NCBI GenBank assembly: GCA_958448705.1
Contig: CAUDEY010000007.1
Coordinates: 1 to 64,000, forward strand
From: UMGS1322 sp900550765
GTDB taxonomy: Bacteria; Bacillota; Clostridia; Christensenellales; QALW01
DNA: 64,000 bases
Direction of reading: 5' to 3'
The translations under genes were made by a program, and so were the position numbers. Below are positions 17,300 through 26,209 of this stretch, in pieces. The notes under the pieces were generated by a model, which ran no database searches, was not told where the DNA came from, and worked only from the letters and a program-made list of their open reading frames with translations. Positions within the stretch are counted from its first letter, which is position 1; the number at the start of each line of letters is the position of its first letter.

Positions 17300-18670
17300 A
17301 TGTATAAAACAGCGCTTATACTTGCCGCAGGCGATGGTAAAAGAATGAAATCAGAGCTTCCAAAGGTCCTGCACAAGGTGTGCGGAAAAGAGCTGATTGC
17401 GCATGTGCTGAAGGCTGTAAGCAGGATCTCTGATGATGCGCCCATTGTGGTTACAGGAAATAAGAGGGAATTGATAGAAAGCCTTTTAAAGGATAAAGCG
17501 CGCTTTGTCGTTCAGCCTGAACGCCGGGGAACGGCGCATGCCGTATTATGTGCAAAGGATTATTTAGAAGGACGAGAGGGATATGTAACGGTAACAGCAG
17601 GTGACATGCCGCTGATTACCGAGCAGACGTTTGAGATACTTTTGCAAAAGACTGTTTCGGAAGGGTTGGACGCTTGTGTGCTGACGGCGGTTGTAGAGAA
17701 TGCCGACGGTTATGGCCGGATTCTGCGGGATGAAAAAAACGGCGTATACGGGATTGTGGAACATCGTGATGCCAGTGAAGAGCAGAAAAAAATACAGGAG
17801 ATCAATACTTCCGTATATTGCTTTAAGGTGGATTCGCTGCTTGACGCATTGAAAAAAGTAAGGAATAACAATGTGCAAGGGGAACTTTATTTAACGGATA
17901 CGCTTGCTATTTTAAAAGAGGAAGGGAAGAAAATCGGCGCCTGTATCCTGGAGGACGCTATGGAGGCTATGGGGATCAATGATCGCGTTCAACTGGCACA
18001 AGCGGAAAAAGTTATGCGCCGCAGCATCAATGAGAAGATTATGCGCAGCGGTGTTACGCTGATCGATCCGGACAATACTTATATAGAAGCTGATGTGGAG
18101 ATCGGGCAGGATACAGTAATTTATCCGAATAATTTGCTGAGTAAGGGTACAAAAATCGGTCGGGATTGTATACTGTTCCCTGGCAGTCGGATTGAGGCTT
18201 CTGTTATTGGGGATCGCTGTGAAATTCAGGCTTCGGTCATATTGGAGTCCCGCATCGGCAAAGAAACTAAAATCGGTCCGAATGCCTATTTGCGCCCGAA
18301 TTCTGTAATCGGCGATTATGTGCGCATTGGTGACTTTGTAGAGGTGAAAAATTCTACGATTGGCAATGGCAGTAAGGTCAGCCATTTAACCTATGTGGGT
18401 GACGCCGAGATGGGGCAGAATTGTAATGTAGGCTGCGGTACAGTGTTTGTGAATTATGACGGTGCGCATAAGCATCATACGCAGGTAGGAGATCATGTAT
18501 TTATTGGCTGCAATACAAACTTGATAGCACCGGTAAAAGTGGGAAATAATGCATTTATTGCGGCGGGCTCTACGGTGACCGAAGATGTGGAAGAAAATGA
18601 TCTTTGCATCGCTCGTGCCCGCCAGTGTGTGAAGAAAGGCTGGGTGCTTCAAAATAAAAACTGGAAGTGA
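17300..18670 (+). CDS. glmU: Bifunctional GlmU (UDP-GlcNAc pyrophosphorylase/GlcN-1-P acetyltransferase)
   Basis: A 456-residue two-domain enzyme making UDP-GlcNAc, substrate of MurA. The N-terminal uridylyltransferase has LILAAGDGKRMKSELPKVLH at residues 6-25, and the C-terminal left-handed beta helix (about 250-440) has the hexapeptide repeats and NYDGAHKHHTQVGDHVFIGCN block with the catalytic histidine. Start ATG behind GGGAGGA. Followed seven bases later by pth, as in Bacillus but without prs and ctc between. Confidence 0.96.
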   Translation: MYKTALILAAGDGKRMKSELPKVLHKVCGKELIAHVLKAVSRISDDAPIVVTGNKRELIESLLKDKARFVVQPERRGTAHAVLCAKDYLEGREGYVTVTAGDMPLITEQTFEILLQKTVSEGLDACVLTAVVENADGYGRILRDEKNGVYGIVEHRDASEEQKKIQEINTSVYCFKVDSLLDALKKVRNNNVQGELYLTDTLAILKEEGKKIGACILEDAMEAMGINDRVQLAQAEKVMRRSINEKIMRSGVTLIDPDNTYIEADVEIGQDTVIYPNNLLSKGTKIGRDCILFPGSRIEASVIGDRCEIQASVILESRIGKETKIGPNAYLRPNSVIGDYVRIGDFVEVKNSTIGNGSKVSHLTYVGDAEMGQNCNVGCGTVFVNYDGAHKHHTQVGDHVFIGCNTNLIAPVKVGNNAFIAAGSTVTEDVEENDLCIARARQCVKKGWVLQNKNWK

Positions 18671-18677
18671 TATTCTT

Positions 18678-19241
18678 GTGCTGGCAGGATTGGGAAATCC
18701 GGGGCAGCAATATGTTCAAACAAGGCATAATATCGGCTTTCGGGTGATTGATTTTCTTACTGTGGAACTGAAAGCGTCTATGCCCAGAGAAAAGTTTAAC
18801 GGATTGATCTTTACGGCAGAGGCGGCAGGAAAAAAAATATTGCTGGTAAAACCTCAGACCTATATGAATGAGAGCGGCCGATGTTTGCTGGAGCTGCTGC
18901 AATTTTATAAATTGGAACACTCGGCATTAACGGTTATTTATGATGATATTGATCTGCCAGAGGGGAAAGTTCGTATCCGCTCTAAAGGCGGACCGGGAAC
19001 GCATAATGGAATGCGTTCCATCGTTTCGCTGCTGCACGGCGAAAATTTTTCCCGTATCCGCATTGGTATCGGAAGGCCGGAGATGAAGACAATGGATCTT
19101 GCTGCGTTTGTTTTGGGAAAGTTTACGCCGGAGGCGGCTGATACGATGCATAAGGCCGTTTGTACGGCCGGTGATGCTGCGGTAGAACTGATAAAAAACG
19201 GCTGTGAAGCAGCTATGCAAAAGTATAATGTATCGGGGTAG
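18678..19241 (+). CDS. pth: Peptidyl-tRNA hydrolase
   Basis: A 187-residue enzyme that recycles peptidyl-tRNA dropped from ribosomes. The opening GLGNPGQQYVQTRHNIGF holds the conserved asparagine and the catalytic histidine, KPQTYMNESG follows, then YDDIDLPEGKVRIRSKGGPGTHNG. The start is a GTG at 18678 with GGAAG about ten bases upstream; the family usually has two or three more residues before GLGNPG, so an unusual upstream start cannot be ruled out. Between glmU and mfd. Confidence 0.94.
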   Translation: MLAGLGNPGQQYVQTRHNIGFRVIDFLTVELKASMPREKFNGLIFTAEAAGKKILLVKPQTYMNESGRCLLELLQFYKLEHSALTVIYDDIDLPEGKVRIRSKGGPGTHNGMRSIVSLLHGENFSRIRIGIGRPEMKTMDLAAFVLGKFTPEAADTMHKAVCTAGDAAVELIKNGCEAAMQKYNVSG

Positions 19242-19244
19242 AGA

Positions 19245-22200
19245 ATGTTTCAGCTATATAAAAATGCACTGACAAAAAGCGCAGACTTTATCAGCCTTGA
19301 AAAAGACGTCCGGGAGGGGGTAAGCCCCCTCTCGGTTTTCGGTGTTTCTGACGGCCAAAAAGCACATCTCGCCGCTGCACTTTGTGAGGAACGCCCTATT
19401 TTGTTTATAACGCAGGGAGCCGCAGGGGCTGAGAAGGTAAAAAATGATTTTGAATTTTATACTGGAAAAAAGGCAGTGCTGTTTCCGGCAAGGGAGCATT
19501 TGATGCAGGCACAGTTTCAAAGCGGAGAGGTGCAGCAGCAACGGATTCGGGCTTTGGATGCTGTTCTGAATGGGGCCAAGATCGTGGTGACGCCGATGGA
19601 TGCGGTGCTGTATAACCTTATGCCGCCGGAGAGCCTTAAAGCATTAAAGCTCACGGTTGAACTGCATAAGCGGTATTCTATTCGTGAAATTACTGAAAAA
19701 CTATTGCGCTGCGGCTATAATGCGGTTTCACAGATCAGCGCAAAAGGTGAGTTTTTTATCCATGGCGGTATCGTGGATATTTTCCCGGCGGATTCGGAAC
19801 ACTGCGTAAGGATCGATTTTTTTGATGATGAGGTGGATTCTATTCGCTTGGTGGATCCGGTTTCTCAGCGCTCGGTAGAACGGATTTCCCGCGTGGATAT
19901 TCTGCCTTTGAAAGAGTGCTGTGCCGGATCGGAGCGCTGTGGGGAAGCTGCAGAATTACTTTTATCTGAATTGATTCATTTTAATAAAACTTGCTTGAAT
20001 CGGGACGCGGTAACCAGTGCTACGGATACTTTTTCACTTTTGGCTGAAAAGCTGAAGAGCGGAGGATATCCCGCGCAGGCAGACCAGCTTATGGCTTATA
20101 TTTATCCGGAATATACTTCTCTCTTGGATTATATGCCTGAAAATACCCTGGTTGTATTTGATGAGGTGCGCATACAGAAAGAGCATGGAGAAAATACTGA
20201 AATTGAATTTGGCAAAAATATTGCTGAGCTGATGGCTGAGGGAAAAGTGCTGCAGCGGCATGCTAACGTCTTTACAGGTTTTATGCGTTTTTGGAAAAAG
20301 GCACTGCAAAGACAGATACTTTCCCTGCAGACAATCAGCGGCGCATTGCCCGAAACAGATGCGCGGGCGATTTTTCATTTTGATGGACGGGCGATGCAGT
20401 CCTTTCATGGAAAACCTGAGTTTTTGATTCAGGAGGTTAAACTGTATCAAAATGGAGGGTATCAAATTATTCTGTGCGCCGGAAGTGAGGCGCGGGAAAA
20501 AAGGTTGGAGGCAGAATTTTCGGAAGCGGGGATCGGCGTAATTCCGCTGCGGCGTGCTGATGCGGCGATCGCTCCCGGGCAGATTGCCGTTATCCGGGGC
20601 TCTGTTGCGCGGGGGTTCGAGTACCCCGGCTGTAAGCTGGCAGTAATTGCGGAAAATGATATTTTTGCCAGTGTAAAGCAAATGCATAAGCCGATGCGTA
20701 CGGGCAGCAAACATACGATGGATACGTTCGTACAGCTGAAAATCGGTGACGCGGTAGTACACGAAACCAACGGGATAGGTATTTATCAGGGAATTGTAAA
20801 AATTGAAACGGACGGCGTAAAAAAAGATTATCTGTTTTTAAAATACAGAGATGAGGATAAGCTTTATGTACCAGTAGAGCAGATGAATCGGGTACAGAAG
20901 TATATTGCGCCGGACGATACAAAACCCCGGCTGAGCAAATTAGGTTCGGCCGAATGGAACAAGACCAAGGCCAGGGTAAAAAAGTCCATAGAGGATATGA
21001 CGGAAAAACTGCTTTCGCTCTATCGGGAACGCGAAGCAGCGGAGGGAATTCGTTTTTTGCCGGATACGCCCTGGCAGCGGGAATTTGAAGAGGACTTTCC
21101 ATACGAAGAGACGCCCGATCAGCTGCGCTGTATTGCGGAGATCAAAGCGGATATGGAATCTCCCCGGGCGATGGATCGGCTTTTGTGCGGCGATGTGGGC
21201 TATGGAAAGACGGAGGTTGCTCTTCGCGCGGTATTTAAAGCTGTAATGAGCGGCAAGCAGGCGGCTATTTTGGCACCGACGACGATCCTGGTACAACAGC
21301 ATTACAATACGCTGAAAACGCGTTTACTGAATTTTGAGGCTGTGCGGGTAGAAGAGTTGAGCCGTTTTAAAACGGCGAAGGAGCAGAAAAAAATCCTTGC
21401 CGACCTTGCACAGGGCAAGGTGGATGTTGTTGTGGGAACGCATCGGATTCTTGCAAAAGATGTAATGTTTTACGACCTTGGCTTGTTGGTAGTGGATGAA
21501 GAGCAGCGTTTCGGCGTTGCCCATAAAGAAAAAATCAAGCAGCTGAAAGCCAATATCGATGTGCTGACGCTTTCGGCTACGCCGATTCCCCGTACGTTAA
21601 ATATGGCGCTTTCGGGAATTCGGGATATGAGCTTGATTGAAACGCCGCCGCTGGAACGATATCCGGTGCAGACTTATGTGGTAGAATATTCTGATGCGAT
21701 TGTACGCGATGCCATTCTGCGGGAACTGCAGCGCGGCGGACAGGTGTATTATTTGTATAACCGGGTGCAGGGAATCGATTTATTCGCACAGCGTTTGCAG
21801 GAGTTGGTACCGCAGGCACGGATTGCCATCGGCCATGGACAGATGGAAGAACGTCAGCTTGAAAAAGTAATGATGGATTTTTGCAACGGCGAATATGATG
21901 TTTTGCTTTGCACTACGATTATTGAAAACGGTGTGGATATTCCCGGTGCTAATACGATTATCGTGCATCATGCAGAGCGCTTCGGACTTTCGCAGCTGTA
22001 TCAGCTGCGGGGGCGGGTAGGCCGTTCCAATAGGATTGCCTATGCATATTTTACTGTGCCCGCAGCCAGAGCGATTGGCGAGGATGCAGTGAAGCGCCTT
22101 AACGCCATTGAAGAATTTACACAGATGGGCTCCGGGTTTAAAGTGGCCATGCGCGATTTGGAAATCCGCGGTGCAGGCAACCTTTTAGGCGGAGAGCAGC

Positions 22201-22733
22201 ACGGACATATGTCGCGCATCGGCTATGATTTGTATTGTAAGATGATCAAGGAAACGGTGGATGAAAATCTGGGTAAAAAGAAGGAAGAAGTCCCTGCTGC
22301 GTCGGTAGAAATGAAAATCGATGCGTATATCAGTGACGATTATATTCCTAATGAAGCCTTGAAGTTTGCTTCTTATCGTAAAATATCCGATATTCGTGAT
22401 AAAGAGGATATGCTGGATATTCGGGATGAGCTTTCTGACCGCTTTGGAGAAGTTCCGCAAAGTGTGGACCATCTTTTGCATATTGCTTATATCCGGACAA
22501 TGGCCGGCCGCCACGGGGTATCGGTTATTCGGGAAGAGAGCGGAAATACGGTGATGATTTTTTCCGCACCGGAGCTGAATAAGGTGTCTGATGCGGTGAA
22601 CACCTTCTCCGCGCGCTGCGTGATTACGGCAGGAAGAGCCTTTGCCGTTGTGTTTAAAACAAAGGGAATTTCTGATGCGGAAAAGCTTTTATGGCTCAAA
22701 GAATTTTTGGAATATATGGATACACTTGGCTGA
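19245..22733 (+). CDS. mfd: Transcription-repair coupling factor Mfd
   Basis: A 1162-residue translocase that removes stalled RNA polymerase and recruits UvrA. The UvrB-like N-terminal part (about 1-340) is followed by the RNA polymerase interaction domain (KIGDAVVHETNGIGIYQGI, about 500-560), RecG-like helicase motors with CGDVGYGKTEVALRA (Walker A) and VVDEEQRFGV (DEEQ), and the C-terminal domain that masks UvrA binding. Length is typical. Start ATG four bases after pth. Confidence 0.97.
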   Translation: MFQLYKNALTKSADFISLEKDVREGVSPLSVFGVSDGQKAHLAAALCEERPILFITQGAAGAEKVKNDFEFYTGKKAVLFPAREHLMQAQFQSGEVQQQRIRALDAVLNGAKIVVTPMDAVLYNLMPPESLKALKLTVELHKRYSIREITEKLLRCGYNAVSQISAKGEFFIHGGIVDIFPADSEHCVRIDFFDDEVDSIRLVDPVSQRSVERISRVDILPLKECCAGSERCGEAAELLLSELIHFNKTCLNRDAVTSATDTFSLLAEKLKSGGYPAQADQLMAYIYPEYTSLLDYMPENTLVVFDEVRIQKEHGENTEIEFGKNIAELMAEGKVLQRHANVFTGFMRFWKKALQRQILSLQTISGALPETDARAIFHFDGRAMQSFHGKPEFLIQEVKLYQNGGYQIILCAGSEAREKRLEAEFSEAGIGVIPLRRADAAIAPGQIAVIRGSVARGFEYPGCKLAVIAENDIFASVKQMHKPMRTGSKHTMDTFVQLKIGDAVVHETNGIGIYQGIVKIETDGVKKDYLFLKYRDEDKLYVPVEQMNRVQKYIAPDDTKPRLSKLGSAEWNKTKARVKKSIEDMTEKLLSLYREREAAEGIRFLPDTPWQREFEEDFPYEETPDQLRCIAEIKADMESPRAMDRLLCGDVGYGKTEVALRAVFKAVMSGKQAAILAPTTILVQQHYNTLKTRLLNFEAVRVEELSRFKTAKEQKKILADLAQGKVDVVVGTHRILAKDVMFYDLGLLVVDEEQRFGVAHKEKIKQLKANIDVLTLSATPIPRTLNMALSGIRDMSLIETPPLERYPVQTYVVEYSDAIVRDAILRELQRGGQVYYLYNRVQGIDLFAQRLQELVPQARIAIGHGQMEERQLEKVMMDFCNGEYDVLLCTTIIENGVDIPGANTIIVHHAERFGLSQLYQLRGRVGRSNRIAYAYFTVPAARAIGEDAVKRLNAIEEFTQMGSGFKVAMRDLEIRGAGNLLGGEQHGHMSRIGYDLYCKMIKETVDENLGKKKEEVPAASVEMKIDAYISDDYIPNEALKFASYRKISDIRDKEDMLDIRDELSDRFGEVPQSVDHLLHIAYIRTMAGRHGVSVIREESGNTVMIFSAPELNKVSDAVNTFSARCVITAGRAFAVVFKTKGISDAEKLLWLKEFLEYMDTLG

Positions 22734-22771
22734 AATGTGCATGAAAAAATGATGAAATAGGTAAAAAAGAC

Positions 22772-22800
22772 TTGATAGAAACGCCTATTTCTTATATAAT
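22772..22800 (+). promoter_or_regulatory. Promoter of the foldase lipoprotein gene
   Basis: TTGATA (22772-22777), 17 bases, perfect TATAAT (22795-22800). The promoter lies where a longer reading of the next gene would start, which confirms the downstream start at 22832. Confidence 0.85.
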
Positions 22801-22831
22801 AATATACGATTGTAAGATGGAGGTTTTATGT

Positions 22832-24190
22832 ATGAAAAAAATTCTCGCAGCAGTACTCGTGCTTTTGACCGCAGTTGGCGTATTTTCGGGCTGTAACCTT
22901 GTAGAAGCAGATGACGGCAACGTGGTCATCGCTACGGTGAACGGCGTTTCTATATTGAAAAGCGATTATAATGAAATTTATAATTATTGGTATTATTATC
23001 TTGTAAACTCTTACGGATACACCGCTGATCAGGCCACACAAACGCTGGAGGGGATGAGCAGCGATATTTTAGAGCAGTTGATTGAGGAAGAATTGATTGC
23101 GCAAATGGCCGAAAAAGACGGCTTTTTGAATTATACGCAGGAGGATCGTGACGCGGCTGCTGCTGTGATCAATGAGGACAAGCAGTCCTATATCGAAAGT
23201 TTAGTTACACAGTATAAAAATGCTTTTGAAGGACAGGAAGTAAAGGGCAAAAATGAAGGAGAAAGCGACGAGGATTATTTCTATCGGATTGCGGAGCAGA
23301 AGTATTATAAGAATTTAGAAGATAACGGTGTTACGGAAGAGGAACTGATTCAAGAACAGCTGAAGACCGCTGCACTTGAAAAGTACCAGGAAGATAAAAT
23401 GAAAGATGTAACCGTGCTGGAATCGGATATTGTTACGGAATATGAGGAACAATATAACACACAGCTTGAGGCCTTGTCTACAGATTCGGCATTTGTATCG
23501 GCTTGGAATGAATCTACCTATAAAACACTTGTTTATTATCGGGCCGGATATTCCCTGGTACAGCATATTTTGATCAGTTTTGAAGAAGAAGATCAGAAAA
23601 CGCTTCAGGCTTATGCGGAGACGATTGCTGAATATGATGAAGAGATCAATGATTATACTGCTGATATAGAAGAAGAAACGGATGAAGCTAAAAAAGCTGA
23701 GTATCAGCAGTCACTTGACAGAGCCAAGGAAGAGCAGGCTGAATATCAGCGGAAGTACGAAGAAGCTTTAACGGCGGCTAAGGCAAAAATACAGGATCAG
23801 ACCGATGAGGTATATGCGTCTGTTAAAGATGCTGATGAGGATACGTTTATCTCTGTTATGGTAGAAAAAACCGGCGATACCGGAATGAAAGATGCCGATA
23901 CGGCAAAAAAAGGATATCTTGTCGGCCCTGAGGATAATATGGCTGAGGAATTTTCTCAGATGGGACAATCCTTAGAGGCAGGACAGATAGGCGAACCGGT
24001 GGCAACATATTATGGATATCATATTATTCGCTGTATTAAAAAGCTCAATGAAGGCAAAGTTCCGTATGAGGATGTAAAGGAAGAGATTCAGCAATATCTA
24101 ACGGAAACCAAAAAAGAAGAAGAATGGACGGCAATGATTGAAACCTGGAAAACGGAAGCGAAGATCAAAAAATATCCGAATAAGCTGTAA
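22832..24190 (+). CDS. PrsA/SurA-like peptidyl-prolyl isomerase lipoprotein
   Basis: A 452-residue exported foldase. The signal peptide ends in the lipobox FSGC with the lipidated cysteine at 21. A SurA-N-like helical chaperone region (about 30-220) is followed by a long coiled coil (about 250-330, rich in E/K/Y) and a parvulin-type rotamase domain whose end reads GEPVATYYGYHIIRCIKK. It would help proteins fold outside the membrane. GGAGG (22819-22823) precedes the ATG. Own promoter and terminator, so a single-gene unit. Confidence 0.88.
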   Translation: MKKILAAVLVLLTAVGVFSGCNLVEADDGNVVIATVNGVSILKSDYNEIYNYWYYYLVNSYGYTADQATQTLEGMSSDILEQLIEEELIAQMAEKDGFLNYTQEDRDAAAAVINEDKQSYIESLVTQYKNAFEGQEVKGKNEGESDEDYFYRIAEQKYYKNLEDNGVTEEELIQEQLKTAALEKYQEDKMKDVTVLESDIVTEYEEQYNTQLEALSTDSAFVSAWNESTYKTLVYYRAGYSLVQHILISFEEEDQKTLQAYAETIAEYDEEINDYTADIEEETDEAKKAEYQQSLDRAKEEQAEYQRKYEEALTAAKAKIQDQTDEVYASVKDADEDTFISVMVEKTGDTGMKDADTAKKGYLVGPEDNMAEEFSQMGQSLEAGQIGEPVATYYGYHIIRCIKKLNEGKVPYEDVKEEIQQYLTETKKEEEWTAMIETWKTEAKIKKYPNKL

Positions 24191-24205
24191 TTCAGAAATA
24201 TCAAA

Positions 24206-24240
24206 AAATAGCAGATGATAAGTCTGCTATTTTTTTATAG
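24206..24240. terminator. Bidirectional terminator
   Basis: AATAGCAGA (24207-24215), loop TGATAAG, TCTGCTATT (24223-24231), with T-runs on both strands. It stands between two convergent genes and can serve both. Confidence 0.9.
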
Positions 24241-24322
24241 AAAGAGAGCTTTTGAAAAAGACAAAGATCGATATTTTTTTCGCATATGCGGAAGAGACGG
24301 GTGGGCAGCAATCGGTCCCAAT

Positions 24323-24976
24323 TTATGTATTGCAGGGAAAACTTGACGTATTAGAAACGGCCGAGGGATAAAAATCGGTTCCGATAAAACTGTTTTGTGA
24401 AGGCATGGCACGCTGAGACACCGTGTTATAGGCAATTTGTCCTGCAGGAGAGATGCATACGGGCATACTGGCAGTAATATATACGATAACGACTCCGTCA
24501 ACGGAAGCAGTATAAGAATTCTGATTTTGATACGTGAATGTATCGGCAAAGTAAGAGTAGTGTATCGTCACCTCAAAGGGCCATATAGAATCGGTAGGAA
24601 TCTGCATTTGCAGGCAGAAAGGAAGAATGAGCGTGCTTGGAGCAGTATAGCGTGTTCCTTCAAACAGATAAGTAACAGTACCTGGAAGCTCTAAATTCCC
24701 GCAAATATCCGCATAGGCATCATTAAAGTGCGGTGTTATCGTGAGCGAAGATTGCCCGGAGGCTGTACCGGTTCCGCCTGCATAAAGCGGTGTCACCTGT
24801 TCCGGAGCCTGTGAAATCTCCGTAGTGACGGCAAAGAGATCCCGATCCAGATCCATGCGTACGTTATCAAAGATTCTGGTTGCCAGAATGCAGGTATTGG
24901 AGCGGTTATCACAAATCCCTCTGCAGGAAGCAGTGTTTGCCGAGGAAGAAGAGGAACAGTTTATACAAGTAGCCAT
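24323..24976 (-). CDS. Cys-rich protein of unknown function, possible spore coat component
   Basis: A 217-residue protein I do not recognise. The N terminus is rich in cysteine (positions 4, 7, 18, 22 and 29) with a serine run, followed by ATRIFDNVRMDLDRD and a body rich in T, S, Y and beta-branched residues, which looks like beta structure. There is no signal peptide or membrane helix. AGGAGGG is eight bases before the ATG. A sigma-K-like promoter lies upstream (25025-24999). The promoter, cysteines and lack of export signal together suggest a mother-cell-made coat or exosporium protein; this is inference. Confidence 0.7.
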   Translation of the reverse strand: MATCINCSSSSSANTASCRGICDNRSNTCILATRIFDNVRMDLDRDLFAVTTEISQAPEQVTPLYAGGTGTASGQSSLTITPHFNDAYADICGNLELPGTVTYLFEGTRYTAPSTLILPFCLQMQIPTDSIWPFEVTIHYSYFADTFTYQNQNSYTASVDGVVIVYITASMPVCISPAGQIAYNTVSQRAMPSQNSFIGTDFYPSAVSNTSSFPCNT

Positions 24977-24998
24977 AATGAAACCCTCCTAACGCTTT

Positions 24999-25025
24999 TA
25001 GTATATGCGCGGAGGGCTTAAAAGT
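24999..25025 (-). promoter_or_regulatory. Sigma-K-like promoter
   Basis: Read on the minus strand: AC (25025-25024), 16 bases, CATATACTA (25007-24999), matching the sigma-K pattern AC-N16/17-CATANNNTA. Transcription would start about 25 bases before nothing but the ribosome binding site of the 217-residue protein. Such short motifs arise by chance, so confidence is limited. Confidence 0.45.
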
Positions 25026-25102
25026 TGCAAGAATTTTTAGAAGTTATTAATTTGATAAAAGATCAAATCCTTTTATTCGGCAGGAGAAAAAAGGTTATGT
25101 GT

Positions 25103-26110
25103 TTAAAAATCTTCAGGTTCATCCGTTTCCTCGAAAGGGGAGTCTGAGATTTCCTGAATGGAGTCTTTCTTTTTTGCTTTCGCGGGGATTGATGAATAAA
25201 TACCAAATACGGCTAAAATATATCCCAACACAACATTAAAAATGCAGTACTGCAGGGTAAGGGTTTGATCGGTATATTCAAAAATTGTATAGAGCTCTGT
25301 TTGGGATAAGAACAGATAAAAGAATGCTGCTGCACCGAAAAAAATAAGCAGTGCCAGGGAGAGCAAGGAAGCCTTGAGGAACAGTTTATCTTTGTTGCCG
25401 GCTGCTTTTATATAAAGATAAGTACCGCCGCTGCCAAGCAGGTATCCTGCTGCTGCTGCTGCTTGCGGTAAAAAAGCGCACAGCAGTCCAAAAATGACAG
25501 CGGCAATCAGCATTGCCAGCAGCATTAGCATGGTGGGAGAAAGACGTTGAACCAAAAAAGACTTTTGCTTTTCCGGTTGGTCTATTGGCTCTTGAGCATA
25601 CTCTTCTTTTAAGGACAAAGAGGAGGAAGGGCGAACTTCTACCATTTCTTCGGCGGATACTTCTTGTGAAAATTCTTTGGCAGAATGCTGAGAGATCGTA
25701 TCTGCATAAACAGCATCCTCCGTAGAAGGAAAGACATACATACGGTCTTTATTCAGCAGATATTCATCGGAATCAGCAGTAAAAATGATGTTGACATGCC
25801 GCAGGAATTCAGAAAAACGAGAAGCAAATGCTGTGATATAGGTAGGTTCTTCCAAAAGTTCAGGAGCAAACAAAATTTTAATGCCAGCTTTTAAAAATTT
25901 TAAGCGGCAAAAGTATTCGGCATTACACTTTAAATAGTATTCGATTTCTTTTTTCTGGTATCTGTTAAGGGACGGTAAATGAACGCACACGGTAATAAAT
26001 TGATCGTCACTCGAAACGGTATACAGATATCCATCTATTTTTTTCAGCAGTAAGCCATTGAGTCCCTCTTCAAAGCCGATGTAATTTTGCAGTATTTCAA
26101 AAGCACTCAT
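25103..26110 (-). CDS. Membrane protein of unknown function
   Basis: A 335-residue protein I do not recognise. The first 190 residues look soluble, with a mixed alpha/beta start (GFEEGLNGLLLKKIDGYLYTVSSDDQ) and an acidic linker (about 130-190). Four membrane helices follow at about 195-310, and the tail is acidic. It has its own promoter and is followed on its strand by the Cys-rich gene. The layout, a cytoplasmic sensor-like domain ahead of a membrane block, is suggestive but gives no function. Confidence 0.75.
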   Translation of the reverse strand: MSAFEILQNYIGFEEGLNGLLLKKIDGYLYTVSSDDQFITVCVHLPSLNRYQKKEIEYYLKCNAEYFCRLKFLKAGIKILFAPELLEEPTYITAFASRFSEFLRHVNIIFTADSDEYLLNKDRMYVFPSTEDAVYADTISQHSAKEFSQEVSAEEMVEVRPSSSLSLKEEYAQEPIDQPEKQKSFLVQRLSPTMLMLLAMLIAAVIFGLLCAFLPQAAAAAGYLLGSGGTYLYIKAAGNKDKLFLKASLLSLALLIFFGAAAFFYLFLSQTELYTIFEYTDQTLTLQYCIFNVVLGYILAVFGIYSSIPAKAKKKDSIQEISDSPFEETDEPEDF

Positions 26111-26145
26111 AATAACCTCATCGTTTTCTTAGATTCACACGTATA

Positions 26146-26173
26146 GTATACCACAAAATGGCGGGATATTCAA
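26146..26173 (-). promoter_or_regulatory. Promoter of the 335-residue membrane protein gene
   Basis: On the minus strand TTGAAT (26173-26168), 16 bases and TATACT (26151-26146). It begins inside the T-tract of the preceding terminator. Confidence 0.6.
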
Positions 26174-26204
26174 TAAAAAAACTGCCTGAACATGTCAGGC
26201 AGTT
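26174..26204 (-). terminator. Intrinsic terminator after the phospholipase C-like gene
   Basis: AACTGCCTGA and its exact complement (26180-26189 and 26195-26204) around a 5-base loop, followed on the minus strand by a T-run. Confidence 0.9.
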
Positions 26205-26209
26205 GAGAA

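Noticed and set aside
20034..20762. A 242-codon minus-strand frame opposite mfd.
   Set aside because: Antisense to a conserved gene; basic, histidine- and arginine-rich product typical of shadow frames.
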